Assembly (NCBI RefSeq): GCF_018991925.1
Contig: NW_024737068.1
Coordinates: 5,287,908 to 5,351,907 of the forward strand
From: Homarus americanus
Taxonomy: Eukaryota > Arthropoda > Malacostraca > Decapoda > Nephropidae
Length of the DNA stretch: 64,000 bases
Reading direction: 5' to 3'
The position numbers and the translations under genes were made by a program. The notes below the pieces were generated by a model. That model ran no database searches, was not told where the DNA came from, and was given only the letters and a program-made list of their open reading frames with translations. Shown one piece after another: positions 1-10,246 of this stretch; position 1 is the first letter of the stretch, and the number at the start of each line of letters is the position of its first letter.

Positions 1-2337
1 CTAAATGTTGGAGGATCTTGAGAGACAGGAAGAGCTCATATCTGCTCAACATTTTAAGAACCAGACTTCGAGATAATTTTGACTTCCAAGATGTTTTCCT
101 TGAGTCTTTTACGAACAGAATCCAACGCTTCTTAAATTGTTTTCATTTTTCCGTTCGTAGAGAAACAACCTTAACAGTTCTACCATTTCTTTTCCTTTAG
201 CCTTACCTCACTCAGTTCGACCTAATTATGTATTACTGAACTATTTTTTTAAAGTTTCAAAATTTTCGTTTAACTTGGAAGAGGTCTGTTATCGTTACCT
301 AATTCTTCTACCGTATTTCTTCCTTTTACACCAGTCATTTTTTTACATCCATACACTGTAATGCATACAAGGTGTTATAACTATTAGGATATGTTTCTTA
401 AAACACCTTGACACCAACACACAGTACAGAGTGAAATTACTTGAGCGTCATATTGAATAGTTGTGTTAATACCCTGCTTCGCTCATCATAGCACCCTCTT
501 GTAGATTTAGAAAATGAATCAAACTCGACCTGAACTTACAAAAAATGAATCAATTTTAATAGATAAATATAAAGGAAAATAAATATAAGAATCAAATGAA
601 GGTAAAATTTCGAGAGAAAGCGAAATAACATTGGTGAAGTTCCTGTTAAAATACCCAGTAACATACAGTTCCTCAAAACACTTCGGGTAGGTGGGTTATT
701 TGCATCAGCGGAGGCACACACTGGGAATGACAATAACAACAGTGAGGCTAGCGACGTCAGAAAAGACCAGCGGCTTAGCCAATGGTGCAACACGAGGATC
801 TCTGCTGACGTGACTAGGGTGTGCTGGGTTTGGTTAGTCCTGAGTGTAGCCGAATAAAATGCCACGGGGAACTTAAAAAAAAAAAGTCGAGATAAATAAG
901 CAAAAATATTGAATACGCGCACACACACACACAAACACACACACATAGTAATACATATTGTACTTCGCGGATGGTTGAAATATATAACCTTTTACAGGAC
1001 GTTCACATATTCTTCCAAAAGGTAAATTTGGTTTAGTAAGACTTTTTCATTTATTAGATTAAACAACTTCAGCCTCTCTATTCTGTTAACAGTGAAGTGA
1101 GAGTTTGAGATATTGGGGAATGGTAAGTTGTGTGATTCTGAGATGATAAGGGTTATGAAGAGGGGTGTTAGAGGTTGTGGGAGGGTTGTGGGAAGGTTGT
1201 GGGATGGTTGGTGGAGTGGGAAGAGTTTATGGTGTCCAATATGCATAAAACGACCTTAATTTGTCATGGATAAAGGTCCTAAGTTACCTTCTCAAACATA
1301 GGCCTATAATGCCTCACTGCCGGTGTTAAGATGCATGTATGTGCTTCAAACAGTTCAGGACTTTAACACACTCGGAGGTACTACATAAAACAGCTGCAAT
1401 ATAGATAACGTAATGTAGTTCTTCCTAAAACATCAGATGTTATTTAGATCCTACTACACTGTATAAACTATTAACTGATGCCTAAGAGTAAGACTTGTTT
1501 AATATTTTTTCTGTGTTATTTTCAGTCAAAGTCGACGTTTCGTTAATTAATGACACAACCTGGTACCTTACCTTAACGAATTATCACTAATTACCACACC
1601 TGCCTTAATAGCTCTGTATGTTGTCATTGAAAGATATTACCTCATTAACGACTACACCTGCCTTATTACCTCTTATATGTTGTCACGGAGTTATTAGATT
1701 ATAGTATACAGTATCTCCCTTTGGTTAACGCTAGACGATTTTATTCAACAGATAGAGGAGCTCGTATACAAGTAGGTTAACATCACCTAAGGCACGTCCT
1801 GTTAACATCTTGATATTCTCGTCTTCACTTTAAGTTTATCTTTCTTCTTATCAGATACCTAAGGATTTATGTGTATCTTTCTGTCTGTTTGTCAGCCTTT
1901 GATTTTATATTTTCTGTCTATTTTGTCTGTTATTCCTTCGTCTGTTTATTAGTCTGTCGGTTTTGTTTTGTTTTGTTTACCTTTCTGAACTTTTGTCTTT
2001 TTGTTATTCTCGTTTTGCTGTCTGTCTGTCTGTCTGTCTGTCTTTTAGTATCTCTGTCTCTAGTTGCGTCTAATTCATCGTATTTATCCAAACACATGAA
2101 GATGATGTATCGGATGGGCTGAGTATCAATCACTTCATCAGGAAAGGCACACATTATACCCACACTCCTTTAAAACACAATTATGTATTCAAGTTCCTCC
2201 TCTTCCCTCATCCTCTCTGTTGTCCCTTCCGCCTGGTTAATTGTCTGCCGTGAGAAACTTAACTGACTCATTACCACCAACGAAGCAACAAACTCGAGGC
2301 ATAAAGTTATTTGAATTTCTTGTGACAATAATTTCGG
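1..2337. other. Gene-free AT-rich sequence
   Basis: No coding region is supported here. The short open frames match no protein family I know and have no codon signal. The block holds a CA run at about 919-945, an imperfect duplication of roughly 45 bp (about 1577-1630 and 1644-1688, sharing a core reading CACCTGCCTTA), and a TCTG run at about 2018-2043. Confidence 0.6.
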
Positions 2338-2924
2338 CTGTTGCGTGTTTACCGCCTCAATGCGCACCCTAAACAGAGAGAAGCTCGGGAAGCAGCCATC
2401 CCCCTGGACTCCCCGCCCACCTGGTACGATGTCCTCCGTAAACTTCCTGATCTCTCGTATGTCTATGGGAAAGGGTTGCGGAAAAGGGACGTGATTGCTG
2501 CCCGTATCATCATTGGGTATGACTTTGCTTGGGAGATTGGTATCCCCGCATCCCCTGAGCAACGCTCTTGTGCATTATGCAGAAGACCCGACAGCCGCAC
2601 CCTTATCCACTACCTCCTAAGATGTCCCCACACACAACGCTTCCGTGACGCTTGCTGGACCACCACTGCACGACCCCCTGACGGAGACACGATGATCCTC
2701 CCAATACTGGCCAGATATTATGTAAATAACATTGATTAAGTGTTAAAGGAATATCCTTCCTTCCTTAGGCTTTAGTAAGCCCCTTTATAATATTTATACT
2801 GTATATACTTGTCACACTTGCCAGATGCTTCTGGTGTTATTGTACAGGGGTACCTAGTGACAGCACTAGGATCCCGCTTCCACTATCAAGGAATAAACAA
2901 TTGAAATTGAAATTGAATTGCGCA
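2338..2924 (+). mobile_element. 5'-truncated LINE fragment (I-group-like 3' end)
   Basis: This is the dead 3' stub of a non-LTR retrotransposon. The open frame runs to about 2739 and encodes the region that lies after RNase H in I-group ORF2 proteins. The pattern AARIIIGYDFAW is followed by a Cys/His motif with CALC, then H and C in LIHYLLRC. The in-frame stop just upstream (about 2335-2337) and the lack of any RT or RNase H sequence show 5' truncation. A 3' UTR of about 150 bp follows, with AATAAA at 2892-2897, ending in short TTGAAA-type repeats typical of LINE tails. It is not a copy of the larger LINE at 31-37 kb, whose equivalent motif differs. The clade is inferred from the motif only. 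Confidence 0.75.
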
Positions 2925-3188
2925 CCCTACCCCCCCGGTAGACTGAGGCTACTACTGCAGATTGACATAACTCATTGCGCCGTCTGTAGTTTCCGACCAG
3001 GTTCCTCTCTGCTAATTAGGGAGGATTGCGTTGCCAAGTACGATTTTCTGCCACGTTGATTCATACTGATGGAATCTGTTGTCGCAACTAAAATGTTTAC
3101 TACTCTTCTGATTGCAAGTAATTTTGTTTATAATCGCGAGATTATGAGAAACTGAAGGGCAATGACACGATGCCGAAATGAATGAGAC

Positions 3189-3190
<2 letters not shown>

Positions 3191-3233
<43 letters not shown>
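3191..3233. repeat. (AG)n microsatellite
   Basis: Uninterrupted AG dinucleotide run of about 43 bp. Confidence 0.95.
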
Positions 3234-3237
<4 letters not shown>

Positions 3238-3594
3238 CAGGAGAAGTAAGGGATATAAGAAGACAGGACGCTTGGCTTTTACTCTCGGAAACTGTGATAA
3301 GGTTAATGTTGATAAATACCCTAAGACGAATACCAGTGATACATTCTACCATTCATCATCGTAAGTTACAACACATTACCTTCTTGATGAAACTCTTCCC
3401 TTTCATCGTTTTCTGGACGCAATAGAACAGCTATGGGAGAGAAACATGATAACAATGGCCTCTTACTGTAAGTTCGGTTCTCACTTGCCCATTTTGACGG
3501 CCGTCTCTGACGTCACACAGCAATTGCTGACGTCATACAGGCCGTTTGTGAATCGAGAATCATTTGCTGCCCGTTTCTAACCGTCTACACGGCT

Positions 3595-3612
3595 GAGATA
3601 AAATTTTATCTC
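3595..3612. repeat. Perfect 18-bp palindrome
   Basis: GAGATAAAATTTTATCTC equals its own reverse complement. The pairing extends by GGC/GCC on either side if one T is bulged. It lies inside the MITE-like element. Confidence 0.9.
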
Positions 3613-3837
3613 GCCCGTCCAGGCGGAGAGCGCTGGTGTCCGTCTGTATGTTGTTGAAATTAGTCAAAGATTCACGTAAACATTCATATTGGAAATGAAA
3701 AGATTCAACACATGATACATATACAGAGATTGAAGGTATGCCAGACTGCACAGAAGGCAGGTTATCTGGAGTTTATTTGACTCCTCTTTCCAAAGGTGAC
3801 ACTGTGGCAACGAGTTTTAACCCAACCTAACATTATT

Positions 3838-3933
3838 GAATAATAAATAATAAAGAAACAAACAAATAAATACATAAATAAATAAATAAATACAACTAAA
3901 TAAGTTAATAAATAAATGAATAAATAAATAAAG
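3838..3933. repeat. AAAT-rich degenerate microsatellite
   Basis: Repeats of AAATA/AAAT with scattered substitutions, inside the MITE-like element. Confidence 0.8.
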
Positions 3934-4237
3934 TGAAGAACGTTTCAATCTTCATACAGCGTCTACAGTATACCAGCTAAAACTGTGAAATCGAGAATAG
4001 TACGAGACCACTGGCATCCTTCCCTCGACATGGCCATAGGTAAATAAGGTAGAAAATCAACGCAAAGTGGCCTCTCAATTAGTAATGGCTATGACCATAC
4101 TCTTCTAGCTGGGTCCCCGTGTGTAGCTGCGAGGAACTTAGGAAGGTGTAGCGAAGGTTAACACCGTCCATGTTTGTTTACATTTGAACTCAACCTTCGT
4201 GACGTCAAAACGGGCCAGTGAGAATCGGCCTTTACAG

Positions 4238-4936
4238 GTTATCCCATGCACAGGTCACCAACATTACTATCATGCAGATCAACCATGCACATGACCATTA
4301 ACACCACCCCATTATCACCACTCTGTAGGTTAACGAAAACAAGTCACCATTATGACTACTGTACGATGCTAAGGTCCTAGCAGGTATATGCAATGGTCAT
4401 TAGTTCGTATATGGTAAAATTTGCTGGGACTTACACGTAAATTTCAAGTATTTTTCTCTAGCAGGAAACTTGATATTCTCTTTAAGGCTGAAGACTGTTA
4501 GGTGACAGAACTATATTACTTTACCGAGATAAGTAAATAATAAGTTTAATTTAACGATTATTTATTGCGTGATAAACTTTTTTTTTAAGATAACACAATG
4601 GGTTATTTATAACTAAGGCTTTTGTTATCTTTATTCATCTTAATATTACAGATGTTTTTAGTTGTCGATAGTCTTACATGATCTTACCACACCTTCTGTT
4701 CACTACTGTGCATAATGAACTTCTAAAGCCTTCTATAATCTTTTGCAATTTGCCCGCCTCTGTAATGTTCCTCCACGCTATGTTGCTTCTCCCCAACGGC
4801 ATAGCGATTTTCTTTTAAACTCTACTCAGTAAGCTGTTTTTAACCCGCTTAGTATATTTAGTATAACTTACTTTCCAACTTCCGCTAACTACCCTGATCC
4901 TTCTGGTCTAAGGCTGTTGTTGTATGAGGCTTTATG

Positions 4937-4974
<38 letters not shown>

Positions 4975-5084
4975 ACCAACTAACAAGACTCAAACAGAAC
5001 TTTAAACATATTCCGAGAGGATGCAAACACTGCCAGCGAACCGTTTCCATGACAAAGTAAATACATGGGAACATTTGGTCAATT
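4238..5084. other. Gene-free sequence
   Basis: AT-rich with no supported coding region. It holds one TC run at 4939-4970. Confidence 0.55.
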
Positions 5085-5160
5085 TTGGTCCAATTTGCAC
5101 CAAAGGTTTATGATGTGGACATTGCTTGGATCAAGTTTAATGCAAATCCACAAACCCGTT
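5085..5160 (+). mobile_element. RTE/SINE-like repeat tail, left half (split by the Gypsy insertion)
   Basis: The sequence contains TTTGCACCAAAGG and then ATCAAGTTTAATGCAAATCC. This style (CAAGTTT.ATGCAAAT...) is familiar from 3' ends of RTE-type LINEs and the SINEs derived from them. Its continuation lies on the far side of the Gypsy element at 12186-12370, beginning CCGTTCTCAAGTTTTGGAGG and running into a GACA-rich tail. The two halves read through the shared target CCGTT as one repeat. Assignment to RTE or SINE is from memory of the pattern, not a search. Confidence 0.5.
5156..5160. repeat. Target-site duplication (left copy), CCGTT
   Basis: CCGTT directly abuts the left LTR and is repeated exactly at 12186-12190 after the right LTR. 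A 5-bp duplication is usual for Gypsy/Ty3 integrases. Confidence 0.9.
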
Positions 5161-5488
5161 TGTTATGTTCTGGATAATAAGTTCAATATACAGGAGAGAA
5201 CATAAACACCTGTATAGTTTTGTAGGTTCGATTTACTGGATAAGAGATATGTACACAAGGGGAGTAGTGCTCTCCTCAACCTGGCTGCTTGTCAACTGCT
5301 ATAGACGACGTATGGCAAGTGAGACATTAGCAGCTTCCATACGTCGCCAGGCACATTAATTAAGCATGTGGGATATCTTAAATACATTGCCACACACTGC
5401 TAGCTAGGCTGAATAAATAATACATAAATGGAGCACATACATAATATACATACATAATATATAATCCAGCATACATAATATACATACA
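5161..5488 (-). repeat. 3' LTR of the Gypsy element
   Basis: 328 bp, starting TGTTATGTTC and ending TACATACA on the plus strand, so it has the usual TG...CA ends. It is nearly identical to 11860-12185. In element orientation it follows the polypurine tract directly. Confidence 0.95.
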
Positions 5489-5500
5489 CCTCCCTCCCCC
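5489..5500 (-). promoter_or_regulatory. Polypurine tract (PPT)
   Basis: On the minus strand this reads GGGGGAGGGAGG and abuts the 3' LTR, the position where plus-strand DNA synthesis is primed in LTR retrotransposons. The pol stop codon (5503-5501) touches it, so there is no 3' untranslated spacer. Confidence 0.9.
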
Positions 5501-8500
5501 CTATACGCTCATAGCAAAGTCTTGAGCGGACCTTTTCTTTTGGATCCGTTCTGAGCGTCGAGGGACTTCATCACTGGGAAGGGTATGGGACTCAACACTG
5601 GTGGCGGGGCCAGCAGAAGGCATTGTTACGGGGCGGAGAAAACGGCGGTTCCTCCACCACACACGACCACTGGGTAACCGCACCTGGTAGTCCCGTGACC
5701 TACCGAGACCCATGACTACGCCTACTTTGTCCCAACGTAGGGAGGTCGGGTCCTGAACACGGACTTGGGTGCCGACACTCAACCTGGGGAGAGAACGGGC
5801 GTGGTCGTTGTAGCGGGCGACGACGTCCTGAACACGTTCGGCGGCTCGGCGATCACAATCCTCTGTCTTGGCCTGCCACTCCTTGGAGAAGGATTGAGGG
5901 TGAGCAGGGACACAAGAACGAAGGGGGCGTCCATACAAAACCTGGGCAGGGGAGCGTCCGGTGTAGTTCGGTGTGTTGCGGAGTTCAAGAAGACCCCGGT
6001 CGAAGGCCTCGCAGTCAATGTTCCCAGAAGGGGCCACCTTAAGGATGAGGTGCTTCAGGGATTTGACAGCAGCCTCAGCGTGGCCGTTGGACTGCGGGTA
6101 ATGGGGCGATGACAACACATGCCGGACTCCCCATCGGTCAAGGAACACAGCAAAGTCCCGGCTTGTGAACTGAGGCCCTCCGTCGGTTCGCAGGCGTACA
6201 GGAACGCCCACGTCACGGAAGTAGTGGCGGAACTTGCTGATGGTGGCGGCAGACGTCGTGTCATTACCGCACTTGATGACAACCGGCCAACCAGAGAGAC
6301 GGTCGACGATAACAAGGAAGGACTTTCCTGACACACAGAAAAAGTCGGCCGACACAGACTCAAAGGGGCGGGTGGGGTTGTCGTCACTCATGAAGGGTTC
6401 CTGCTGCTGGCTGGGTTGTAATACTTGGCAGGGCTCACACGCACGGACAACATTGGAGATGTCGGAGTTGATGCCGGGCCAGAACACAGTCTGTTGTGCA
6501 CGTCGTTTGGTGGCCTCAGCTCCACGGTGACTGTCGTGAAGGCGAGGCAAGGCGTGGGGACGTGATGCAGCAGGGACAACTAGACGTGCTTCGTACAGAA
6601 CAAGGTCTCCGTCGCAGTAGAGTTCATCGCGGAGTTTCCAATACGGGAGCAGGGTGTTGTGAAGATCGTAGCGGTTGCTAGGAAATCCATTCCTCACACA
6701 CTCGACAAGTCGGACGTAGGAAGGGTCATCTCGGGCCGCTGTTCGAAGGTCCTCCATTGCCTTGTCGTCATCTGGTGACAGGTCCGAACGAAGGGATTGG
6801 ACGGCATGGAGAGTGACCACAGTCCTGACGGAAAGAGCAAGGTCGGCGTCGAGCACGTGGTCTTCTGGAGTGGGGCGGCTGACAGGAGAGCGGGATAAGG
6901 CATCAGGGATGCAGAGCTCCTTACCAGCACGCCACACTGCTGTGAAGATGTACGCCGAGAGCTTCTCTTTCAGACGCTGGAGGCGAGGGTTCTCAACGGC
7001 GTCTAGCGTGTAGTGGTTGAGGATCGGGACAAGCAGGCGATGGTCGGTCACTAGGTGAAAGTGTTGCAGGCCTATGAGGTAAAACCTGCACTTGGACATC
7101 GCCCAAACCACAGCCAACAGCTCCAACTCAATAGTGGCGTAGCGCGTCTCAGTGTCAGAGAGGAAACGCGAGCCACACTGGACGAGCCGGAACTGCCCTC
7201 CACCATGATCCTGCAGTAGGGCGTATCCCACGCCATACAAGCGTGAGGCATCTGTCTGCAGAACTGTCGGCAAGGCTGGGTCAAACGTGGCGAGGACAGG
7301 TGGACGAGACAGGGCCTGTTTCACTTGCTGGAAGGCCTTGTCGTGGTCGGGGGTCCACAGGAATGTCCTCTTGGGGCTCATCAGGGGGCGAAGTGGTTGA
7401 GCAGCTGCGGAGATGTCCGACGAAAACTCTGCTAACTGGTTGACGAGACCGATGAAGGACCTCAAGTCGGTCAGGTTAGCAGGGGTGGGAAAATCCGTGA
7501 TGGCACGGACCTTTTCCGGGTCAGCTGTGATACCATTCCCTGAGAGGATGTACCCACAAAAGTCAACTGAAGAGCTGGCCAGAACAAACTTGTCGGCATT
7601 TAGGGTAATGCCGTGCTTCCGGCACCTGTTGAGTACCTCGTAGATACGGCAGAGGGGATCCATATAATCCTCGTCGTACACGAGTATGTCGTCGACCACT
7701 TTCACGCAGTTTGCCAGACCTTGTAGAGCCATATCACCTCGAAGACAGAAAGCGTCTCCTGTAGCGGCGAATCCCATGGGGCCACGGCAATAACTGTAAC
7801 GTCCATGCGGGGTGATGAAAGTTGTGAGTGGTCGGTCTTCTTCGGCAAGCTCTATCTGCCAGTATCCACACAGGGCGTCCATCGTCGTGAAGAAGCGCGC
7901 CTTCGGGTTCACACTGCGTATAGCTGCAAAGGGCGTGGGAGAAGGGTGCGCAGGACGAGACACCTGGCTGTTGAGCTTGGAGAGGTCAGTGGTGATCCGA
8001 ACACCACCTTTAGGTTTTGCGACGACAACCATAGGGTGACACCATGGAGACGGGTCATCGCCGGTTGGTGCAATAATTTCTTGGGCGACCATGGAGTCCA
8101 GCTCGTTTTTGACCGCCTCGCGGAAGGCCAGGGGAACCAGTCGAGGGGTGTAAATAGCGAAGGGCTTCGCGTCGTCCCTCAGGTGGATCCTCATGGGGGG
8201 ACCTACCATCTTCTTGAGAGGCTTGGATTCCAGAGCGGACTTGGTCACCAGAACGTCGCTGAATTCCTTCAGGAAGTACTTCCGAGCATCCGAAGGAGAG
8301 GTGTCACTGGCAAGAGGCAGGGGTAGGGCGGCAGCAGGGTCGTTGCTGCTCCCTTTTTGCACCCTGTTGGCGTGTTTTACCTCAAGAATAGGTTTGGGGA
8401 AGTCCTGGGAGATGATGGCCAACTCTTGACAATGTCTGTAGGACAGCAAAGGAGTCGGGACACCATTATGCACGTCAATCCAGGCTTGACACGACCTGTT

Positions 8501-9280
8501 GCCAAAGGTGACATGTGCATAGAGTGAACCTAGGGCCGGGGTCATCTGTGAACCATCTGCCATAAAGCGGAGATCCTTGGGGGGCGGTCCTAGATCACTT
8601 GGAGAGAGCCCCAAGCATTGCAAATGCTGGGGACCGATGACTGTAGCATCAGCGCCGGTGTCGGGCAACATCTGAAGACGGGATGACACACTGCGGTAGG
8701 TCACAATGACACTGATGTACTGGGGAACTTTGGTCCTGGGACGCGGGGGGGAGCACACATTCCTAATATGGCTCGAGCGTTGTCCAGGGTCGTCATGCTT
8801 CTGATTGGAAGACTGTGGGCGGCCCTCTCTGGTGGAAGGGAGCTGAAGCTTCCGCCGACGCTGTCCCTTGGGTTTGTTGGAAGGGCAACACTTGTCATAG
8901 TGGCCCAGGCGACCGCACACATTGCACTGGACGCGTTTGGCTGGGCACCGTACTGTGAGTGACCAGTGGCCCTTACGGTCACAACTGTTGCATGTAGACT
9001 CAGCAGCTGGACACACCTGTGTTCCGTGCTGCTTACCACAGTTGTTACAAAATGAACCGGGCGTGGACGTGGTGGGCGAAGGCGTAGGAGCAGACTTCTT
9101 GTCCTTCTTGTACCGGGATACAGCGCGTAGAGCTGTAGGGGGAGCTCGGATGGCAGAGGTGGCACACCTGGCAGCCTCATAGGAGCGACATATCGTCAAC
9201 ACATCCTTGAGAGAAGAGGAAGAGTCGAGGGAGGTGAGGCGCTGGACAAGTTCCTCATCCTTAACACCCATCAGGATCAC
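5501..9280 (-). CDS. Gypsy pol polyprotein (with the 3' part of gag)
   Basis: Open frame of 1,259 codons up to the stop at 5503-5501. The first ~70 residues continue the gag capsid. Three zinc knuckles follow at about 77-130 (CNNCGKQHGTQVC, a CX2CX4HX6C and a CX2CX4H type). The aspartic protease motif LPDTGAD is near 204. RT carries the catalytic VVDDILVYD near 530. RNase H has TDAS near 675, an ELELLAVVWA segment and DALSR. Integrase has an HHCC finger near 910-955 and a D,D,E triad in SADFF, LRTDGG and NGHAEAAV, then a GPY/F-like C-terminus. The first methionine is not a real start: the frame is continuous with 9281-9727 except for one TAG codon. V replaces the usual Y of the RT YxDD box. 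There is no further break. Confidence 0.92.
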   Translation of the reverse strand: MILMGVKDEELVQRLTSLDSSSSLKDVLTICRSYEAARCATSAIRAPPTALRAVSRYKKDKKSAPTPSPTTSTPGSFCNNCGKQHGTQVCPAAESTCNSCDRKGHWSLTVRCPAKRVQCNVCGRLGHYDKCCPSNKPKGQRRRKLQLPSTREGRPQSSNQKHDDPGQRSSHIRNVCSPPRPRTKVPQYISVIVTYRSVSSRLQMLPDTGADATVIGPQHLQCLGLSPSDLGPPPKDLRFMADGSQMTPALGSLYAHVTFGNRSCQAWIDVHNGVPTPLLSYRHCQELAIISQDFPKPILEVKHANRVQKGSSNDPAAALPLPLASDTSPSDARKYFLKEFSDVLVTKSALESKPLKKMVGPPMRIHLRDDAKPFAIYTPRLVPLAFREAVKNELDSMVAQEIIAPTGDDPSPWCHPMVVVAKPKGGVRITTDLSKLNSQVSRPAHPSPTPFAAIRSVNPKARFFTTMDALCGYWQIELAEEDRPLTTFITPHGRYSYCRGPMGFAATGDAFCLRGDMALQGLANCVKVVDDILVYDEDYMDPLCRIYEVLNRCRKHGITLNADKFVLASSSVDFCGYILSGNGITADPEKVRAITDFPTPANLTDLRSFIGLVNQLAEFSSDISAAAQPLRPLMSPKRTFLWTPDHDKAFQQVKQALSRPPVLATFDPALPTVLQTDASRLYGVGYALLQDHGGGQFRLVQCGSRFLSDTETRYATIELELLAVVWAMSKCRFYLIGLQHFHLVTDHRLLVPILNHYTLDAVENPRLQRLKEKLSAYIFTAVWRAGKELCIPDALSRSPVSRPTPEDHVLDADLALSVRTVVTLHAVQSLRSDLSPDDDKAMEDLRTAARDDPSYVRLVECVRNGFPSNRYDLHNTLLPYWKLRDELYCDGDLVLYEARLVVPAASRPHALPRLHDSHRGAEATKRRAQQTVFWPGINSDISNVVRACEPCQVLQPSQQQEPFMSDDNPTRPFESVSADFFCVSGKSFLVIVDRLSGWPVVIKCGNDTTSAATISKFRHYFRDVGVPVRLRTDGGPQFTSRDFAVFLDRWGVRHVLSSPHYPQSNGHAEAAVKSLKHLILKVAPSGNIDCEAFDRGLLELRNTPNYTGRSPAQVLYGRPLRSCVPAHPQSFSKEWQAKTEDCDRRAAERVQDVVARYNDHARSLPRLSVGTQVRVQDPTSLRWDKVGVVMGLGRSRDYQVRLPSGRVWWRNRRFLRPVTMPSAGPATSVESHTLPSDEVPRRSERIQKKRSAQDFAMSV

Positions 9281-9727
9281 CTACTTCAACTGGGTCTCCC
9301 CGCACTGCTGGTGGTGGCCTAGACATATATCTACCTCTTCCGAGGCTCTCTTAAGACGCACATAAAAGGCGTCAAAAGACTCACCCTCCATCTGTCTGCA
9401 GCTAAACAATTCCCTCCTGCGCAGAGCTTCATTCTGCTGTCCTTTGATGTGCCGTTGTAGAATGTCCAGTACATCCTCTACAGACAGCGAAGAGGTTGGG
9501 GGTACCTGCAACGTATGTTCTAAGATACGCTGAATTTCCAAGGACAGGCACATACGCAGCTGGATGAGTTGTTTAGGCTGTGACAAACTCTGGAGATCCA
9601 CCATTGTAGAATAATCAGTCCACCGTCGCCGCCATTCACGAAAAGTCTGGAAATTCACATCAGGCTTCAAGATGGGCGGTGTTTGAGCTGCTGCTTTAGG
9701 TGGGGCTGGGGGGCGTGAAGGAAGCAT
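9281..9727 (-). pseudogene. Gypsy gag, middle part, ended by an in-frame TAG
   Basis: Encodes the capsid-like part of gag: FQTFREWRRRWTDY, then KQLIQLRMCLS and ESFDAFYVRLKR, the style of Gypsy/Ty3 retrotransposon gag. It ends at TAG (9283-9281). The next codon continues the same frame into the knuckle and pol region, so the stop is probably a point mutation splitting one ORF. It falls inside the capsid, not at a gag-pol border, so programmed readthrough is unlikely. Upstream this frame stays open to about 9820, overlapping the 3' end of the other gag piece. Confidence 0.85.
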
Positions 9728-9764
9728 TGATGAGGTATCTGAACCAGTCAGTACCGAGGCAGTG

Positions 9765-10103
9765 TTAGAGCCAGGGGGCTTGGTTAACAGTGAGGCGAGA
9801 TATCAAGGCTTCAAACCGTGCACTGTCTTCCAATCTCCGTTGGTGGTCTCTCTCTGCCTCTGCTTGCCTTCTGTGTTCATCCGCCACACGTCTGTTAGCT
9901 TCATCCTCGCGCCTTTCATCTCTCATAAACTTCATTAAAGCAATTATCTCTGGAGACAACGCTGAATATCGAGGTGAAGGGCTGCGCGATGTTGTGGGAG
10001 CTGGAGCGTCGTGGTCGGCCTTGTCATCCATCTCTGCCGGGCTATCATCCGACTGACTCATCCGGGCGGCGCTGGCTCCACGGCTACGTAAGGCACGAGA
10101 CAT
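9765..10103 (-). pseudogene. Gypsy gag, N-terminal part, frameshifted
   Basis: The ATG at 10103 starts a 112-codon frame. Residues ~1-50 are Ser/Ala/Asp-rich. Residues ~60-100 form a charged, probably coiled-coil stretch (RDERREDEANRRV and onward). The frame runs into TAA at 9765-9767. The following gag sequence lies in the other frame, which overlaps from about 9820. A five-C run near 9777 is the likely site, consistent with one extra base in this copy. I take 10103 as the original gag-pol start because it is the first Met of the frame downstream of the PBS. Confidence 0.8.
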
Positions 10104-10246
10104 AACTACTTCATCTGTGTACTGTGTCTAAATCAGTGTTGACCGGTCAGCCCGTCGTATCAACAAGATCTCAGACAAAAAATTAATTAAATACACAGAT
10201 AAGTAGATTATATATATAAAATATATATAAGGGAATCGCCGCGGTC

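Larger units (their letters stand above)
3466..4237. mobile_element. MITE-like element with terminal inverted repeats
   Basis: The two ends form an imperfect inverted repeat of about 35 bp. The left end begins CTGTAAGTTCGGTTCTCACT and runs to TTTTGACG at about 3500. The reverse complement of the right end begins CTGTAAAGGCCGATTCTCAC and also runs into TTTTGACG. About 29 of 35 positions agree. Inside are CRE-type palindromes (TGACGTCA at 3508-3515, 3528-3535 and 4200-4207), a perfect 18-bp palindrome at 3595-3612, and an AAAT-rich tract at about 3838-3933. There is no transposase, so it would be non-autonomous. I saw no clear target duplication; the family could be PIF/Harbinger- or hAT-like but is unassigned. 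Confidence 0.6.

Noticed and set aside
5161..5500. An env-like gene downstream of Gypsy pol
   Set aside because: There is no room: pol stop, PPT and LTR are contiguous.
5765..9182. Several plus-strand and other-frame ORFs of 60-173 codons across the Gypsy pol
   Set aside because: They are shadows of the GC-richer pol frame; none resembles a protein family.
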